DNA from: Gammaproteobacteria bacterium
GTDB lineage: Bacteria; Pseudomonadota; Gammaproteobacteria; Pseudomonadales; Pseudohongiellaceae
Reading direction: 5' to 3'
Length of the DNA stretch: 32,518 bases
Assembly: GCA_029245905.1 (NCBI GenBank)
Contig: JAQWOJ010000102.1
Span: 1-32,518, forward strand
Part shown: positions 15,303-28,202 of the stretch, piece after piece
Layout of the letters: each line of letters begins with the position of its first letter
How positions within the stretch are numbered: position 1 is the stretch's first letter
Notes under the pieces: model-generated
What the model was told of the DNA's origin: nothing
The model's input: the letters and a program-made list of their open reading frames with translations, nothing else
Databases searched by the model: none
Translations under genes and position numbers: made by a program

Positions 15303-17396
15303 ATGACTGAATTATCACTATATAGAAACATAGGTATTTTCGCCCACGTCGACGCTGGGAAAACTACCACCACGGAGCGTATTCTAAAGCTCACTGGCAA
15401 AATCCATAAAACCGGCGAAGTGCATGATGGTGCAGCGACCACCGATTTCATGGACCAAGAAAAAGAGAGAGGAATCACTATTCAGTCTGCGGCTACTACT
15501 TGCTTCTGGAAAGACCACCGCTTTAATATTATTGATACGCCAGGGCACGTTGACTTTACTGTTGAGGTCTATAGGTCCCTTAAAGTATTGGATGGCGGTG
15601 TCGGGGTTTTTTGCGGTTCGGGGGGAGTTGAGCCCCAGTCTGAGACGAACTGGCGCTACGCTAATGAGTCAGAAGTGTCCCGCATTATTTTTGTTAACAA
15701 GCTAGATCGCGTTGGCGCAGACTTCCTCAAGGTTGTTGACCAGGTAGAAAATGTTTTGGGAGCAAATCCGCTAGTCATGGTCTTGCCTATTGGGACAGAG
15801 GATGATTTCGTAGGTATAGTTGATCTCCTCACGCGCAAATCACATGTTTGGCCCGATCCAGGAAATCCGGAGAAATTTGAAATCGGTGATGTGCCTGAAA
15901 ATATGGTCGAGCAAGTAGAAGAATACCGTGAAAAACTAATTGAAATGGTTGTCGAGCAAGATGACGATTTGATGGAAGCCTATCTAGAGGGCGAAGAGCC
16001 GTCAATAGAAGATATTAAGCGATGCATTAGAAAGGGTACTATCGCTCTTGATTTTTTTCCTACTTATTGTGGTTCTGCTTTTAAAGACAAAGGTATTCAA
16101 CTGATATTGGATGCTGTTGTAGATTATCTGCCCAACCCGACTGAAGTTGCGGCTCAGCCGCTAACCGATGATAAAGGCGAACCAAATGGAGAGTTGGCTT
16201 TAGTTGATGAGAATGAGCCATTTCGTGCATTAGCCTTCAAGATTATGGAAGACCGTTTTGGTGCGCTTACTTTTACTAGGGTGTATTCCGGTGTATTGAA
16301 TAAAGGTGACACGATCTTGAATTCATTTACAGGTAAAACGGAACGCATCGGGCGAATGGTAGAAATGCATGCTGATGACCGTAATGAAATTGATAGAGCA
16401 CAGGCGGGGGATATCTTTGCTATCGTAGGGATGAAAAATGTTCAGACAGGTCATACTTTGTGCAGTACTGACCACCTTTGCACGTTAGAGCCAATGATTT
16501 TTCCCGACCCAGTTATATCCATTGCTGTCTCACCTAAAGATAAGAGCAGTGTTGATAAACTGGGCGTTGCGATTGGAAAAATGGTAGCGGAAGATCCTTC
16601 TTTTCGAGTTGAGACAGACGAAGATTCCGGAGAGACTATCCTCAAGGGAATGGGTGAGCTTCACCTTGATATTAAGGTGGATATTTTGAACCGAACCTAC
16701 GGTATTGATTTGGAGGTTGGTGCACCGCAAGTAGCGTATCGGGAGACGATCACCCAACAAATTGAAGATACGTATACCCATAAGAAACAGTCAGGTGGTT
16801 CTGGGCAATTTGGTAAGATCGATTACCGCATTAAACCCGGAGAACCAGGCACTGGCTATGTATTTAGCTCAAGCGTCGTGGGAGGTAATGTGCCGAAAGA
16901 ATTTTTTCCTGCTATCGAGAAAGGCTTCAAGGGTATGATGGAGAACGGTCCTATTGCTGGGTTTCCAGTACTTGATATAGAAATAGAATTATTTGACGGT
17001 GGCTTTCATGCTGTGGACTCATCAGCGGTAGCATTCGAGCTTGCTGCAAGAGGTGCTTATCGTCAGTCAATGCCCAAAGCCGGCCCACAGTTGATCGAGC
17101 CGATCATGAAAGTGGATGTGTTTACGCCGGACGATCATGTTGGGGACGTCATTGGTGATCTGAATCGCCGCCGTGGTATGATAAAAGATCAAGACACTGG
17201 CGCCACTGGTATTCGTATCAAGGCAGACGTGCCTCTTTCTGAAATGTTCGGGTACATTGGAAGCCTAAGAACAATGACGTCAGGTCGCGGTCAATTTTCC
17301 ATGGAATTCTCTCATTACATCCAATGCCCTGGGTCAGTCTCAGATGCCGTTGTGGAAGCTGAGAAAGAAAGGCAGGAAGCGAAATCCAAAAAATAA
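15303..17396 (+). CDS. fusA: Elongation factor G, second-copy type
   Basis: A 697-residue translational GTPase that drives ribosome translocation and, with RRF, recycling. G1 is AHVDAGKT (14-21), the switch region has [12 protein letters not shown]3 is DTPGH (78-82) and G4 is NKLD (132-135). Domain IV carries the [14 protein letters not shown] block and the [12 protein letters not shown] signature. The N-terminus ([35 protein letters not shown]) resembles the second EF-G of Vibrio and Shewanella (fusA2/fusB) more than the str-operon copy. No ribosomal protein genes flank it, which supports a paralogue. The ribosome site is weak. Confidence 0.9.
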   Translation: MTELSLYRNIGIFAHVDAGKTTTTERILKLTGKIHKTGEVHDGAATTDFMDQEKERGITIQSAATTCFWKDHRFNIIDTPGHVDFTVEVYRSLKVLDGGVGVFCGSGGVEPQSETNWRYANESEVSRIIFVNKLDRVGADFLKVVDQVENVLGANPLVMVLPIGTEDDFVGIVDLLTRKSHVWPDPGNPEKFEIGDVPENMVEQVEEYREKLIEMVVEQDDDLMEAYLEGEEPSIEDIKRCIRKGTIALDFFPTYCGSAFKDKGIQLILDAVVDYLPNPTEVAAQPLTDDKGEPNGELALVDENEPFRALAFKIMEDRFGALTFTRVYSGVLNKGDTILNSFTGKTERIGRMVEMHADDRNEIDRAQAGDIFAIVGMKNVQTGHTLCSTDHLCTLEPMIFPDPVISIAVSPKDKSSVDKLGVAIGKMVAEDPSFRVETDEDSGETILKGMGELHLDIKVDILNRTYGIDLEVGAPQVAYRETITQQIEDTYTHKKQSGGSGQFGKIDYRIKPGEPGTGYVFSSSVVGGNVPKEFFPAIEKGFKGMMENGPIAGFPVLDIEIELFDGGFHAVDSSAVAFELAARGAYRQSMPKAGPQLIEPIMKVDVFTPDDHVGDVIGDLNRRRGMIKDQDTGATGIRIKADVPLSEMFGYIGSLRTMTSGRGQFSMEFSHYIQCPGSVSDAVVEAEKERQEAKSKK

Positions 17397-17595
17397 TTTA
17401 GAGCCTTTGGTGTAAAGAATCGATGACTTTGATTCCTGCTAGGCACAGGGGTTGGAATGAGGTTTTCGATTAGGCTTGAGGGCGCTGAAGCTTTGGTAAA
17501 CCGTATAACTTAATTTTTCCAGAGTGCTTTGCGGAAGTCTATCCCTAGACACTATATAACCATGAGTTTTAATGTTGGTTTAGAGGTATTTGGAT

Positions 17596-17633
17596 TGGCA
17601 GTTTCTAGACGCTTTATTAGTCTTGAACTGCCA
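17596..17633. terminator. Imperfect hairpin between convergent EF-G and gltA genes
   Basis: TGGCAGTT (17596-17603) pairs with AACTGCCA (17626-17633). With one bulge and one mismatch, AGAC/GTCT extends the stem to about 13 pairs around a nine-base loop. It lies seven bases past the gltA stop on the minus strand, so it may act as a terminator or 3' stabiliser for gltA and possibly for the EF-G transcript. There is no clear T-run on either side. Confidence 0.4.
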
Positions 17634-17639
17634 GAGTAG

Positions 17640-18914
17640 TTAGCCTGGATAATCCCTTTTGCTGTTTCCTCTATAAAGTTGTCGAGGCCGGCCTATTTTA
17701 TAACTTTCACTCAGCATTTCGTGCCAATGAGCCATCCATCCAGGTGTCCTTCCTGTGGCGAAAATTACCGTAAATAGGCTTGTCGGAATCCCGATAGCTT
17801 TAAGAATAATTCCTGAGTAAAAATCTACATTAGGGAACAGTTTGCGCTCTATAAAGTACTCATCTTCTAAAGCAATTTTTTCTAATTTCAGTGCAACTTT
17901 AAATAATGGATCATCTTCTTTGCCCAGTTCGGCAAGGACATCATTACAAATGCCTCGTATTACAGTAGCTCGCGGGTCGTGATTCTTGTAGACCCGATGG
18001 CCAAATCCCATCAATCTAAATGGGTCGTCTTTGTCTTTAGCCTTTAGAATAAATTCCTCTATTTTTGAGTCGTCACCGATCTCATAAAGCATATCTAAAA
18101 CGGCCTCATTAGCGCCCCCGTGTGCGGGCCCCCATAGGGCCGCTATTCCAGACGCGACGCAAGCATAGGGGTTCGAGCCAGTAGACCCGGCTAGCCGGAC
18201 TGTTGAAGTGGAGGCGTTTTGCTCGTGGTCCGCATGAAGAAGGAATAAAGTATCTACTGCTTTGGCAATAGTTGGACTTACATTAGGTGAGTCGCAGGGG
18301 GTGCCAAACAGCATATGCACAAAATTTTCTGCCAAGCTCATACTGTTTTTTGGGTACATGAATGGCTGTCCGATACCGTGCTTGTAACACATGGCGGCTA
18401 ACGTGGGCATCTTAGCTATGATCCGGATTGCTGCTCTTTGTCTGTGCTCCGGGTTATCAATGTCAAGACTGTCGTGATAGAAAGCAGATAATGCTCCAAC
18501 TACTCCGCACAACATTGCCATTGGGTGAGCCGTCCTAGGAAAGCCTTTGAAAAATTCATGGATTTGTTGGTCGACCATTGTGTGATATCGAATATCGTTT
18601 TCGAATCCCCGTCTTGCCACTTGATCTGGCAATTCTCCATTTAACAGAAGATAGCAGACTTCGAGAAAGTCCGATTTTTGAGCTAGTTGCTCTATAGGGT
18701 AGCCTCTGTGAAGGAGAATGCCTGCATTTCCATCTATGTAAGTTATTTCTGAATCACAGGCTGCCGTAGAGACGAACCCAGGGTCATAAGTGAATATTCC
18801 CTTACTTACTAGGCTCCTAACATCTATCACGTCAGGTCCAGTGCTGCCTTCATAGATGGGAAGATCGATCGGTGCGCTGCCATCTATGGTTAACTGGGCC
18901 TTTTTTTCACTCAT
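17640..18914 (-). CDS. gltA: Citrate synthase (type II)
   Basis: A 424-residue enzyme that condenses oxaloacetate with acetyl-CoA to form citrate, the entry step of the TCA cycle. The active-site blocks are clear: [28 protein letters not shown] (His265), GFGHRVYK (His306) and NVDFYSG (Asp364). Length and N-terminal domain match the hexameric, NADH-inhibited type of gram-negative bacteria. The start has a strong AGGAG (minus strand, 18921-18925) six bases upstream. It is divergent from sdhCDAB, so the 441 bases between them probably control both. Confidence 0.96.
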   Translation of the reverse strand: MSEKKAQLTIDGSAPIDLPIYEGSTGPDVIDVRSLVSKGIFTYDPGFVSTAACDSEITYIDGNAGILLHRGYPIEQLAQKSDFLEVCYLLLNGELPDQVARRGFENDIRYHTMVDQQIHEFFKGFPRTAHPMAMLCGVVGALSAFYHDSLDIDNPEHRQRAAIRIIAKMPTLAAMCYKHGIGQPFMYPKNSMSLAENFVHMLFGTPCDSPNVSPTIAKAVDTLFLLHADHEQNASTSTVRLAGSTGSNPYACVASGIAALWGPAHGGANEAVLDMLYEIGDDSKIEEFILKAKDKDDPFRLMGFGHRVYKNHDPRATVIRGICNDVLAELGKEDDPLFKVALKLEKIALEDEYFIERKLFPNVDFYSGIILKAIGIPTSLFTVIFATGRTPGWMAHWHEMLSESYKIGRPRQLYRGNSKRDYPG

Positions 18915-18938
18915 GCATAACTCCTGTACATTTTTCTA

Positions 18939-18967
18939 TTTATAGACGCACACGTTTTCATTGTTGA
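18939..18967 (-). promoter_or_regulatory. Candidate gltA promoter
   Basis: On the minus strand TCAACA (18962-18967) is followed after 17 bases by TATAAA (18939-18944). The -10 matches five of six positions and the -35 four of six. It would give a leader of about 17 bases, just covering the AGGAG ribosome site. Confidence 0.4.
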
Positions 18968-19170
18968 GCAGGTTTTGCTCTGCGCTTGTCTGAAGACTAG
19001 ATAGGGACGGCAATACTAGGTAGAGATTAGATGCTTTGTCAAATCTTTGTGGACCCTTACCGTAAGGTTGTTCTAACCATAGGATTTTGGAGGTTCAACT
19101 TTCTCGGGGCAAAGGTGACAGTTTCCAATGACCGCGTGTCCAGCATCTCCGTTTGGTATGGGTGTCCATA

Positions 19171-19186
19171 TGACAAAATACTGTCA
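19171..19186. promoter_or_regulatory. TGACA-N6-TGTCA dyad upstream of the sdh promoter
   Basis: TGACA (19171-19175) and TGTCA (19182-19186) are perfect inverted half-sites separated by six bases. The centre is about 70 bases before the predicted sdhC transcription start. The 5-6-5 spacing resembles that of CRP-type sites, but the half-site is not TGTGA. The regulator is unknown. Confidence 0.35.
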
Positions 19187-19213
19187 ATAATCTTAATGCC
19201 TGTTCCTCCCCCG

Positions 19214-19242
19214 TTGTATTAAGTTGGCTATGATCGTATAAT
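19214..19242 (+). promoter_or_regulatory. Promoter of the sdhCDAB operon
   Basis: TTGTAT (19214-19219) and a perfect TATAAT (19237-19242) are separated by exactly 17 bases. Transcription would start near 19249 and give a leader of about 107 bases before sdhC. This is the best promoter in the region. Confidence 0.65.
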
Positions 19243-19355
19243 CCAATATCGCCTCAAGGCTAAATTCTTTGAAAATTCAACGGGTTTGTCGTTATTTGAA
19301 AGGTTAGAAGTCGGTTTTTGGATTTTAACTTAAAGCGAAGAAAAATGGATAAAAT

Positions 19356-19733
19356 TTGAAATCAAAAAGACCAGTAAATCTCGATATATCAACGATCAGC
19401 TTGCCGCTCACAAACTTAGCTTCGTTCGCCCACAGATTGTCAGGGATAGCTATATTTGCAGGCTTCGGCTTGCTTCTTTTTGTTCTCCAAACGTCGCTCG
19501 AGTCTGAGGAAGGGTTCGAATCCATATCAAAAATGATGGATAACATGTTGTTTTCAATTGTTTTATGGATTATTTTTGCCGCACTGCTATACCACTTCAT
19601 CGCAGGAACAAAGCATTTGTTGCTTGATTTTGGTTTCGGGGAAACTAAGGATGGGGCAAAACTAGGTGCTGTTGCGGTGGTAATAATATTCTTGATCACG
19701 ATTTCCGTTTTGAGTGCGTTGTTATGGCTTTGA
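19356..19733 (+). CDS. sdhC: Succinate dehydrogenase cytochrome b556 subunit
   Basis: A 125-residue inner-membrane anchor subunit of complex II. It has the conserved RPVNLD start, the ASFAHRLSG quinone-site block (His26, Arg27, Ser29) and ALLYHFIAGTKHLLLDFG, in which His80 corresponds to the haem b ligand His84 of E. coli. Three membrane helices are visible at about 29-47, 63-82 and 103-123. The start is a TTG: an in-frame TAA at 19350-19352 rules out anything further upstream, and the conserved N-terminus begins right after it. It overlaps sdhD by ten bases. Confidence 0.92.
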   Translation: MKSKRPVNLDISTISLPLTNLASFAHRLSGIAIFAGFGLLLFVLQTSLESEEGFESISKMMDNMLFSIVLWIIFAALLYHFIAGTKHLLLDFGFGETKDGAKLGAVAVVIIFLITISVLSALLWL

Positions 19734-20086
19734 GATCCATTGTGCATAGCTCGGGCGTACGAGATTGGGTCATACAGCGACTCTCCGCAGTGGTTCTTGG
19801 AATCTACTCAGTTTTTATAGTGGTTACATTATTAACCCGCCCAGAATTAGACTTCAGTGCATGGAAAGCTTTATTTGACAATCCAATAATGAAAGTCTTC
19901 AGCTTGGCGGCCCTTATTAGTGTTTGCGCGCATAGTTGGATAGGTATGTGGACTGTTACTACTGACTACCTAACTCCTATTCAATTAGGTTCATTCGCTT
20001 CTTCAGTGCGATTCATTGCGCAGGGGTTGATCCTGATTTTAATTTCGGGATATTTGCTGTGGGGGATTTATATATTGTGGGGATGA
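19724..20086 (+). CDS. sdhD: Succinate dehydrogenase membrane anchor subunit
   Basis: A 120-residue inner-membrane subunit that completes the quinone site and haem pocket of complex II. It starts with GVRDWVIQRLSAVVLG, the conserved first part of SdhD, and has CAHSWIGMWTVTTDYL (His70, Asp81, Tyr82), which matches the haem and quinone residues of E. coli SdhD. Three hydrophobic helices are seen at about 17-36, 55-77 and 92-118. The ATG overlaps sdhC by ten bases, and the stop comes six bases before sdhA, so translation is probably coupled through the operon. Confidence 0.92.
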   Translation: MALRSIVHSSGVRDWVIQRLSAVVLGIYSVFIVVTLLTRPELDFSAWKALFDNPIMKVFSLAALISVCAHSWIGMWTVTTDYLTPIQLGSFASSVRFIAQGLILILISGYLLWGIYILWG

Positions 20087-20092
20087 ATATAA

Positions 20093-21865
20093 ATGTCCAA
20101 TGTTAGAACTTTAAGTTTTGATGCGATCATCATTGGCGGTGGCGGCTCTGGGATGCGAGCTGCTCTTCAGTTGGCGCAGTCTGGACATAAAACAGCTGTA
20201 ATTTCGAAGGTTTTTCCTACCCGGTCACATACTGTCTCCGCGCAAGGTGGCATCACTTGTGCTATAGCAAGTGCGGACCCTGATGATGATTGGCGATGGC
20301 ATATGTATGACACTGTCAAGGGGTCTGATTACATAGGGGATCAGGATGCCATAGAGTATATGTGCAGCGAGGGTCCTCAAACTGTTTTTGAATTAGAGCA
20401 TATGGGGTTGCCTTTTTCGCGGACAGAGAGTGGAAGAATTTATCAGCGCCCGTTCGGGGGTCAATCAAAAGACTTCGGAAATGGCGGACAGGCAGCAAGA
20501 ACCTGCGCGGCGGCCGACAGAACTGGACATGCGTTACTTCATACTCTCTACCAAGGGAATCTGAAAAATAAGACGGTCTTCCTTAACGAATGGTATGCGG
20601 TTGATTTAGTAAAGAATAAGGATGGAGCAATTGCTGGTGTTATAGCGATCGACATAGAGACGGGTGAGACTGTGTTTATTAATTCCAAGGCAACGGTTCT
20701 CGCTACGGGCGGTGCTGGGAGAATTTATGCTTCTACTACCAACGCATTAATCAACACTGGTGATGGTATCGGAATGGCTCTCAGAGCCGGATTTCCGATG
20801 CAAGATATGGAAATGTGGCAATTTCATCCAACCGGCATTTATGGGGCAGGGACCCTAGTGACCGAGGGCTGCCGGGGAGAGGGCGGTTACCTAATAAATA
20901 AGGACGGTGAGCGTTTCATGGAGCGCTATGCACCTAACGCAAAGGATCTTGCGGGAAGAGATGTGGTTGCAAGATCAATGATTTTAGAAATCTTAGAAGG
21001 GCGAGGATGCGGTGATAATGGGGATCACGTCATGCTGAAGCTTGATCACCTTGGCGAAGATGTTTTGAACGCTAAGTTGCCGGGAATATTAGAGCTTTCC
21101 CGTACATTCGCGCATGTCGATCCGGTAAGGGAGCCAATCCCAGTGGTCCCAACCTGTCACTACATGATGGGCGGGATACCGACAAATATTAACGGGCAGG
21201 CGCTGATGCAAAGCCCAGCAGGCGAGGACGAAGAAATAGAGGGCTTATTTGCAGTGGGTGAAGCCGCGTGCGTGTCTGTTCACGGGGCTAACCGGCTGGG
21301 TGGAAATAGCCTTTTAGATCTGGTCGTGTTTGGGCGGGCCGCAGGTAAGCATATTGAAGATATGCTCTCCCAAGGCATCGATGATCTGAGTGCGGACGCT
21401 GAGGATGTGAATAGGTCTATGACACGCTTAGATAGATTGAATGAGTCTTCCTCTGGAGAAAAATTAACAGACCTTCGTAAAGAACTTCAAAGTGTGATGC
21501 AAAACCATTTTGGTGTATTTCGGAAGGGTGATTTTATGAAAGAAGGAATTAGTAAATTAGCTCAATTAGGAGAAAGAATTAAAAACGTGCATCTGGAGGA
21601 TAAAAGTAAGACCTTTAACACTGACAGAATAGAAGCGCTGGAACTTGAGAACCTATACGAAGTGGCCGAGGCGACTGCTATTGCTGCCGAAGCTAGAAAT
21701 GAGAGCCGTGGCGCTCATGCGAGAGATGATTTTAGGGAGAGGGATGACGAAAATTGGCTATGTCACTCAATGTACCACCCACAAGGGAAATCAGTTAGCA
21801 AAAGAGACGTAAACCTTTCCCCCAAAACGGTAGATACCTTCCAGCCGAAAGCAAGAACATATTAA
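20093..21865 (+). CDS. sdhA: Succinate dehydrogenase flavoprotein subunit
   Basis: A 590-residue catalytic subunit that oxidises succinate to fumarate with covalently bound FAD, on the cytoplasmic face of the membrane. The dinucleotide fold [13 protein letters not shown] (13-24) and the FAD-linking histidine in [11 protein letters not shown] (His46) are present. Active-site blocks [33 protein letters not shown] and [13 protein letters not shown] also match. Length equals that of E. coli SdhA (588). It sits between sdhD (six bases) and sdhB (17 bases) in the usual CDAB order. Confidence 0.97.
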   Translation: MSNVRTLSFDAIIIGGGGSGMRAALQLAQSGHKTAVISKVFPTRSHTVSAQGGITCAIASADPDDDWRWHMYDTVKGSDYIGDQDAIEYMCSEGPQTVFELEHMGLPFSRTESGRIYQRPFGGQSKDFGNGGQAARTCAAADRTGHALLHTLYQGNLKNKTVFLNEWYAVDLVKNKDGAIAGVIAIDIETGETVFINSKATVLATGGAGRIYASTTNALINTGDGIGMALRAGFPMQDMEMWQFHPTGIYGAGTLVTEGCRGEGGYLINKDGERFMERYAPNAKDLAGRDVVARSMILEILEGRGCGDNGDHVMLKLDHLGEDVLNAKLPGILELSRTFAHVDPVREPIPVVPTCHYMMGGIPTNINGQALMQSPAGEDEEIEGLFAVGEAACVSVHGANRLGGNSLLDLVVFGRAAGKHIEDMLSQGIDDLSADAEDVNRSMTRLDRLNESSSGEKLTDLRKELQSVMQNHFGVFRKGDFMKEGISKLAQLGERIKNVHLEDKSKTFNTDRIEALELENLYEVAEATAIAAEARNESRGAHARDDFRERDDENWLCHSMYHPQGKSVSKRDVNLSPKTVDTFQPKARTY

Positions 21866-21882
21866 TTAACGGAAAATGACCT

Positions 21883-22581
21883 GTGCTACTTAGCGTATAT
21901 AGATACAATCCGGAGACTGACGAAAAACCATCTATGCAGGATTTAGAAGTAGATGTGCCTGAAGGGAAGGATTTGATGGTTCTCGATATTCTTTCTTTAG
22001 CAAAAGAAAAGGACTCCTCCATAGCTTATCGCCGATCATGTAGAGAAGGGGTTTGTGGCTCCGACGGCATGAATATCAATGGAACAAATGGATTAGCTTG
22101 CATAACACCTGTCTCCGAAGTCGTTGGGCCGGATAAGAAGCTGGTGTTGAGGCCATTGCCAGGCCTCCCGGTAGTTCGGGATTTGGTTGTAGATATGTCT
22201 CTTTTTTATAAACAGTTTGAGAAAGTAAAGCCTTTTCTTATTAACGAAGAAGAGCCCCCCGCTATTGAAAGGCTCCAGTCGCAAGAAGACAGGGAAAAGC
22301 TCGATGGCTTATATGAGTGTATCTTGTGCGCTTGTTGCAGCACCAGCTGCCCTTCTTTTTGGTGGAATCCCGATAAGTTTATAGGTCCTGCCGGGTTATT
22401 ACAGGCCTATCGCTTCTTGGCTGACAGCAGAGATACAGCAGATGGGGAGAGACTTGCAGAGTTGAAAGATCCGTTTAGTGTGTTTCGCTGCAGGGGTATA
22501 ATGAATTGTGTGTCGGTTTGTCCTAAAGGACTCAACCCAACTCGAGCAATTGGGCACATAAAGTCCATGTTGCTCTCATGA
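21883..22581 (+). CDS. sdhB: Succinate dehydrogenase iron-sulfur subunit
   Basis: A 232-residue subunit that passes electrons from FAD to quinone through three Fe-S clusters. The [2Fe-2S] ligands lie in SCREGVCGSDG (Cys53, Cys58, Asp61) and LACIT (Cys73). CILCACCSTSCP (146-157) and CRGIMNCVSVCPKG supply the [4Fe-4S] and [3Fe-4S] clusters. The start is a GTG with GGAAA about eight bases upstream; a nearby ATG at 21876 is out of frame and stops after five codons. The conserved SVYRYNPETD start supports this choice. Sequence is close to E. coli SdhB (238 residues). Confidence 0.96.
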   Translation: MLLSVYRYNPETDEKPSMQDLEVDVPEGKDLMVLDILSLAKEKDSSIAYRRSCREGVCGSDGMNINGTNGLACITPVSEVVGPDKKLVLRPLPGLPVVRDLVVDMSLFYKQFEKVKPFLINEEEPPAIERLQSQEDREKLDGLYECILCACCSTSCPSFWWNPDKFIGPAGLLQAYRFLADSRDTADGERLAELKDPFSVFRCRGIMNCVSVCPKGLNPTRAIGHIKSMLLS

Positions 22582-22603
22582 AGACCCTCAAACAAGGGCG
22601 ACT

Positions 22604-22631
22604 TTGACAGCATAAACTATAGAATAATAAT
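22604..22631 (+). promoter_or_regulatory. Candidate internal promoter for sucA
   Basis: A perfect TTGACA (22604-22609) is followed after 16 bases by AATAAT (22626-22631), five of six matches to the -10 consensus. It lies in the 81-base gap between sdhB and sucA and could add transcription of suc genes to read-through from sdh, as is known in E. coli. Confidence 0.5.
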
Positions 22632-22662
22632 TTTAAAAAGCTATTAGAAGTAAGGGCAAGGT

Positions 22663-25496
22663 ATGCAAGACAGTCTCATGCAGCGGATGCTCAAATCGGG
22701 GCATCTCTCTGGTACTAATGCGGCTTATGTGGAAGAGCTTTATGAGCTTTTTTTAGTCGATGAAGAATCTATTCCCCTTGAGTGGCGCACTTTTTTTGGT
22801 TCTCTCCCCTCTTCAAATGGCGCCGATGATAAGGATGTATCTCACGCGGAAATTCGCCGTGACTTTGAGCAGCTCGGTCGTGCAAGTAGGTACCGACAGG
22901 TGCTCAGCAATGATGCAGTTGTTAATTCTGAGCATGAAAGAAAACAGGTAAAAGTTCTACAACTAATAAGTTCTTATAGGGTTCGGGGTCACCAAAAATC
23001 GACCCTTGATCCTTTGCGGATTATGCGGAGAGATCGAGTTCCGGATCTGGAGTTGGAATTTCACGATCTATTCCCAATTGATTCTTCAACAATATTTCAA
23101 ACAGGGTCTTTGTTTATTAGCAAAGAGAAAGCTCCATTACGGGAGATTGTTGAGATTTTGGAAAGGATTTATTGCAGTTCAATTGGCTATGAGTTCATGC
23201 ACATTGTGAATCTAGAGGAAAAGCAATGGATCCAGCAGCGGATTGAAAGCAATGATGGCAACCCTGCGATCGAAGCCGATGTTAAGAGACATTTGCTTGA
23301 GCGATTAACTGCCGCAGAAGGGCTAGAGAAGCACCTCGATGCAAAATATCCAGGCACTAAACGATTTGGGCTAGAAGGAGGTGAGAGTCTAATACCGTCA
23401 ATTGACGAACTAGTGCAGAGGTCTGGAAGTTTAGGGGCTAAGGAAATTGTGCTGGGTATGGCTCATCGTGGTCGGCTTAATGTGTTGGTTAATATCTTGG
23501 GGAAAAATCCAGCTGAGTTATTTGACGAGTTCGAAGGAAAAGCTGTGTATGAAAGCTCTGGAGACGTAAAGTATCATCAGGGATTTTCCTCAAACATTAT
23601 GACAGCAGGTGGCGAGTTACACATGGCGCTTGCATTTAATCCCTCACATCTGGAAATTGTATCTCCTGTCGTTGAGGGATCGGTGAGGGCTAGACAGTTT
23701 CGAAGAAATGACAGAGCAGGAGACTTGGTCCTGCCGATAATTATCCATGGTGATGCAGCTATTGCTGGTCAGGGTGTTGTGATGGAGACATTTCAGATGT
23801 CACAAACTCGGGCCTATTATACGGGAGGCACCGTTCATGTCGTTGTGAATAACCAAGTCGGCTTTACAACGAACAAACAAGAAGATGCGCGCTCTACGGA
23901 GTACTGTACAGATGTCGCAAAAATGATTCAGGCTCCTATTTTTCACGTCAATGCTGATGACCCTGAAGCCGTGCTTTTTATAACTCAACTTGCTTTAGAT
24001 TTTCGTTACGAGTTTAAGAAGGATGTTGTTATTGATTTGGTTTGTTATAGGAGAAGAGGGCATAATGAAACAGACGAGGGCTCAATAACCCAGCCTGTAA
24101 TGTATTCTGCTATCAAAAAGCAAAGAACAACACGTGCGCTATATGCAGAAAAATTGGTTTTAGAAAAGGTTGTAAGCGAAGAGGCAGTTAATCAACTTAA
24201 TAACACGTATCGAGCTGCGCTGGATACGGGCGAGCATGTAGTAAAAAGCTTGATCAAAGAGCCCTCCATTGAGTTATTTGTTGATTGGAGTCCTTATATA
24301 GGTCATGACTGGAGTCCTCACTTCAATACGTCGATGCCGTTAGTCGCGTTGAAAGGTCTCGCGAAAAAGCTTGTCGAAATACCAAATGATTTTACGTTAC
24401 AGAGGCAGGTTAGAAAACTTTATGACGATCGGCGAAAAATGGCAGAAGAGGAAATTTTAGTAGACTGGGGATTCGCGGAATCGCTAGCATATGCCAGTGT
24501 CTTGACTAGTGGCAACACTGTAAGAATAACAGGTCAGGATGTTGGTCGTGGCACCTTTTCTCATCGACATGCGGTCGTTTATGATAAATACAATGGAGAG
24601 GCACATATACCCCTGCAGAATATCGAACAAAATCAGGGGTCATTCTCCATTTATGACTCTCTCCTCTCCGAGGCTGCAGTGCTTGCGTTTGAGTATGGGT
24701 ACTCAACTACAACTCCAAATGCTTTAGTTATTTGGGAAGCTCAATTTGGGGATTTTGCGAATTCCGCACAGGTAGTAATTGACCAGTTCATCGCGAGTGG
24801 TGAAAACAAGTGGCAAAGGCTTTGCGGTCTAACGCTCCTCCTGCCTCATGGTTATGAAGGGCAAGGCCCAGAGCACTCGTCTGCTCGTCTGGAAAGATTT
24901 CTTCAGTTATGTGCCGAGCACAACATCCAAGTTTGTCTGCCCACGACTTCTTCACAGGTTTTTCATATGCTGAGAAAACAAGTTTTAAGTTCCTTGCGTA
25001 AGCCTCTGATTGTAATGTCCCCAAAGAGTTTACTTAGGCATAAAGAAACTGTTTCTAGTTTGCGCGATATGGCCGCCGGTAGTTTTCAGGTAATCCTTGA
25101 TGAAACCGATGATCTTGAACCGGAGAGAGTAAAAAGAGTCATCATTTGCAGTGGTAAAGTTTATTATGATCTGAGAGATGAAAGAAGAAAAAGGGGGATT
25201 GTAGACATAGCGATTATTCGGTTAGAGCAACTTTATCCTTTTCCTCATGAGGATTTTGAATCCACCATTTTACGTTACAAGAACGCAAAATCTTTTGTGT
25301 GGTGCCAAGAAGAGCCTATGAATCAGGGAGCTTGGTACTCAAGTCAGCACCATATTCATCGCGAATTGCAAAAACATTTTCCCGAAATTCCTTTGGAGTA
25401 TGCCGGTAGAGATGCCTCCGCAGCAGCAGCAGCGGGGTATCCGGCATTACACGTAAGTCAACAACATAAATTTATTAACGAGGCGTTAACTTGGGT

Positions 25497-25500
<4 letters not shown>
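22663..25500 (+). CDS. sucA: 2-oxoglutarate dehydrogenase E1 component
   Basis: A 945-residue thiamine-diphosphate enzyme that decarboxylates 2-oxoglutarate and transfers the succinyl group to the lipoyl arm of SucB. The N-terminal E2-binding helix is visible ([16 protein letters not shown]). TPP and substrate blocks include [13 protein letters not shown] (near 265), [18 protein letters not shown] (near 362), [12 protein letters not shown] and [14 protein letters not shown]. The C-terminal [10 protein letters not shown] block is typical. Length fits (933 in E. coli). The stop overlaps the sucB ATG by two to three bases, in an ATGA arrangement. Confidence 0.97.
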
Positions 25501-28153
<2,653 letters not shown>

Positions 28154-28202
28154 TTGACCGACGCTTTATTTTGAATCCTGCCAGTAAATTAACGGAGAAA
28201 TA

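Larger units (their letters stand above)
18915..19355. other. Divergent gltA/sdhC regulatory region
   Basis: These 441 bases hold no convincing gene. They contain the candidate gltA promoter at the left end, a dyad CCTTAC-C-GTAAGG (19055-19067) directly followed by GGTT/AACC (19066-19078), a dyad TGACA-N6-TGTCA (19171-19186), the sdhC promoter (19214-19242) and a small dyad TTGAA-AA-TTCAA (19269-19280) in the sdhC leader. A 63-codon ORF at 19031-19222 overlaps both upstream dyads and is not believed. Confidence 0.6.

Noticed and set aside
19031-19222. 63-codon open frame in the gltA/sdhC gap
   Set aside because: No ribosome site, no family, and it runs through palindromes that look regulatory.
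19325-19747. 140-codon open frame on the minus strand over sdhC
   Set aside because: Antisense to sdhC, whose haem and quinone residues and conserved N-terminus are clear. No family features on the minus strand.
22590-22603. CCCT-N6-AGGG as a terminator after sdhB
   Set aside because: The stem is only four base pairs and has no T-run; read-through into sucA is more likely.
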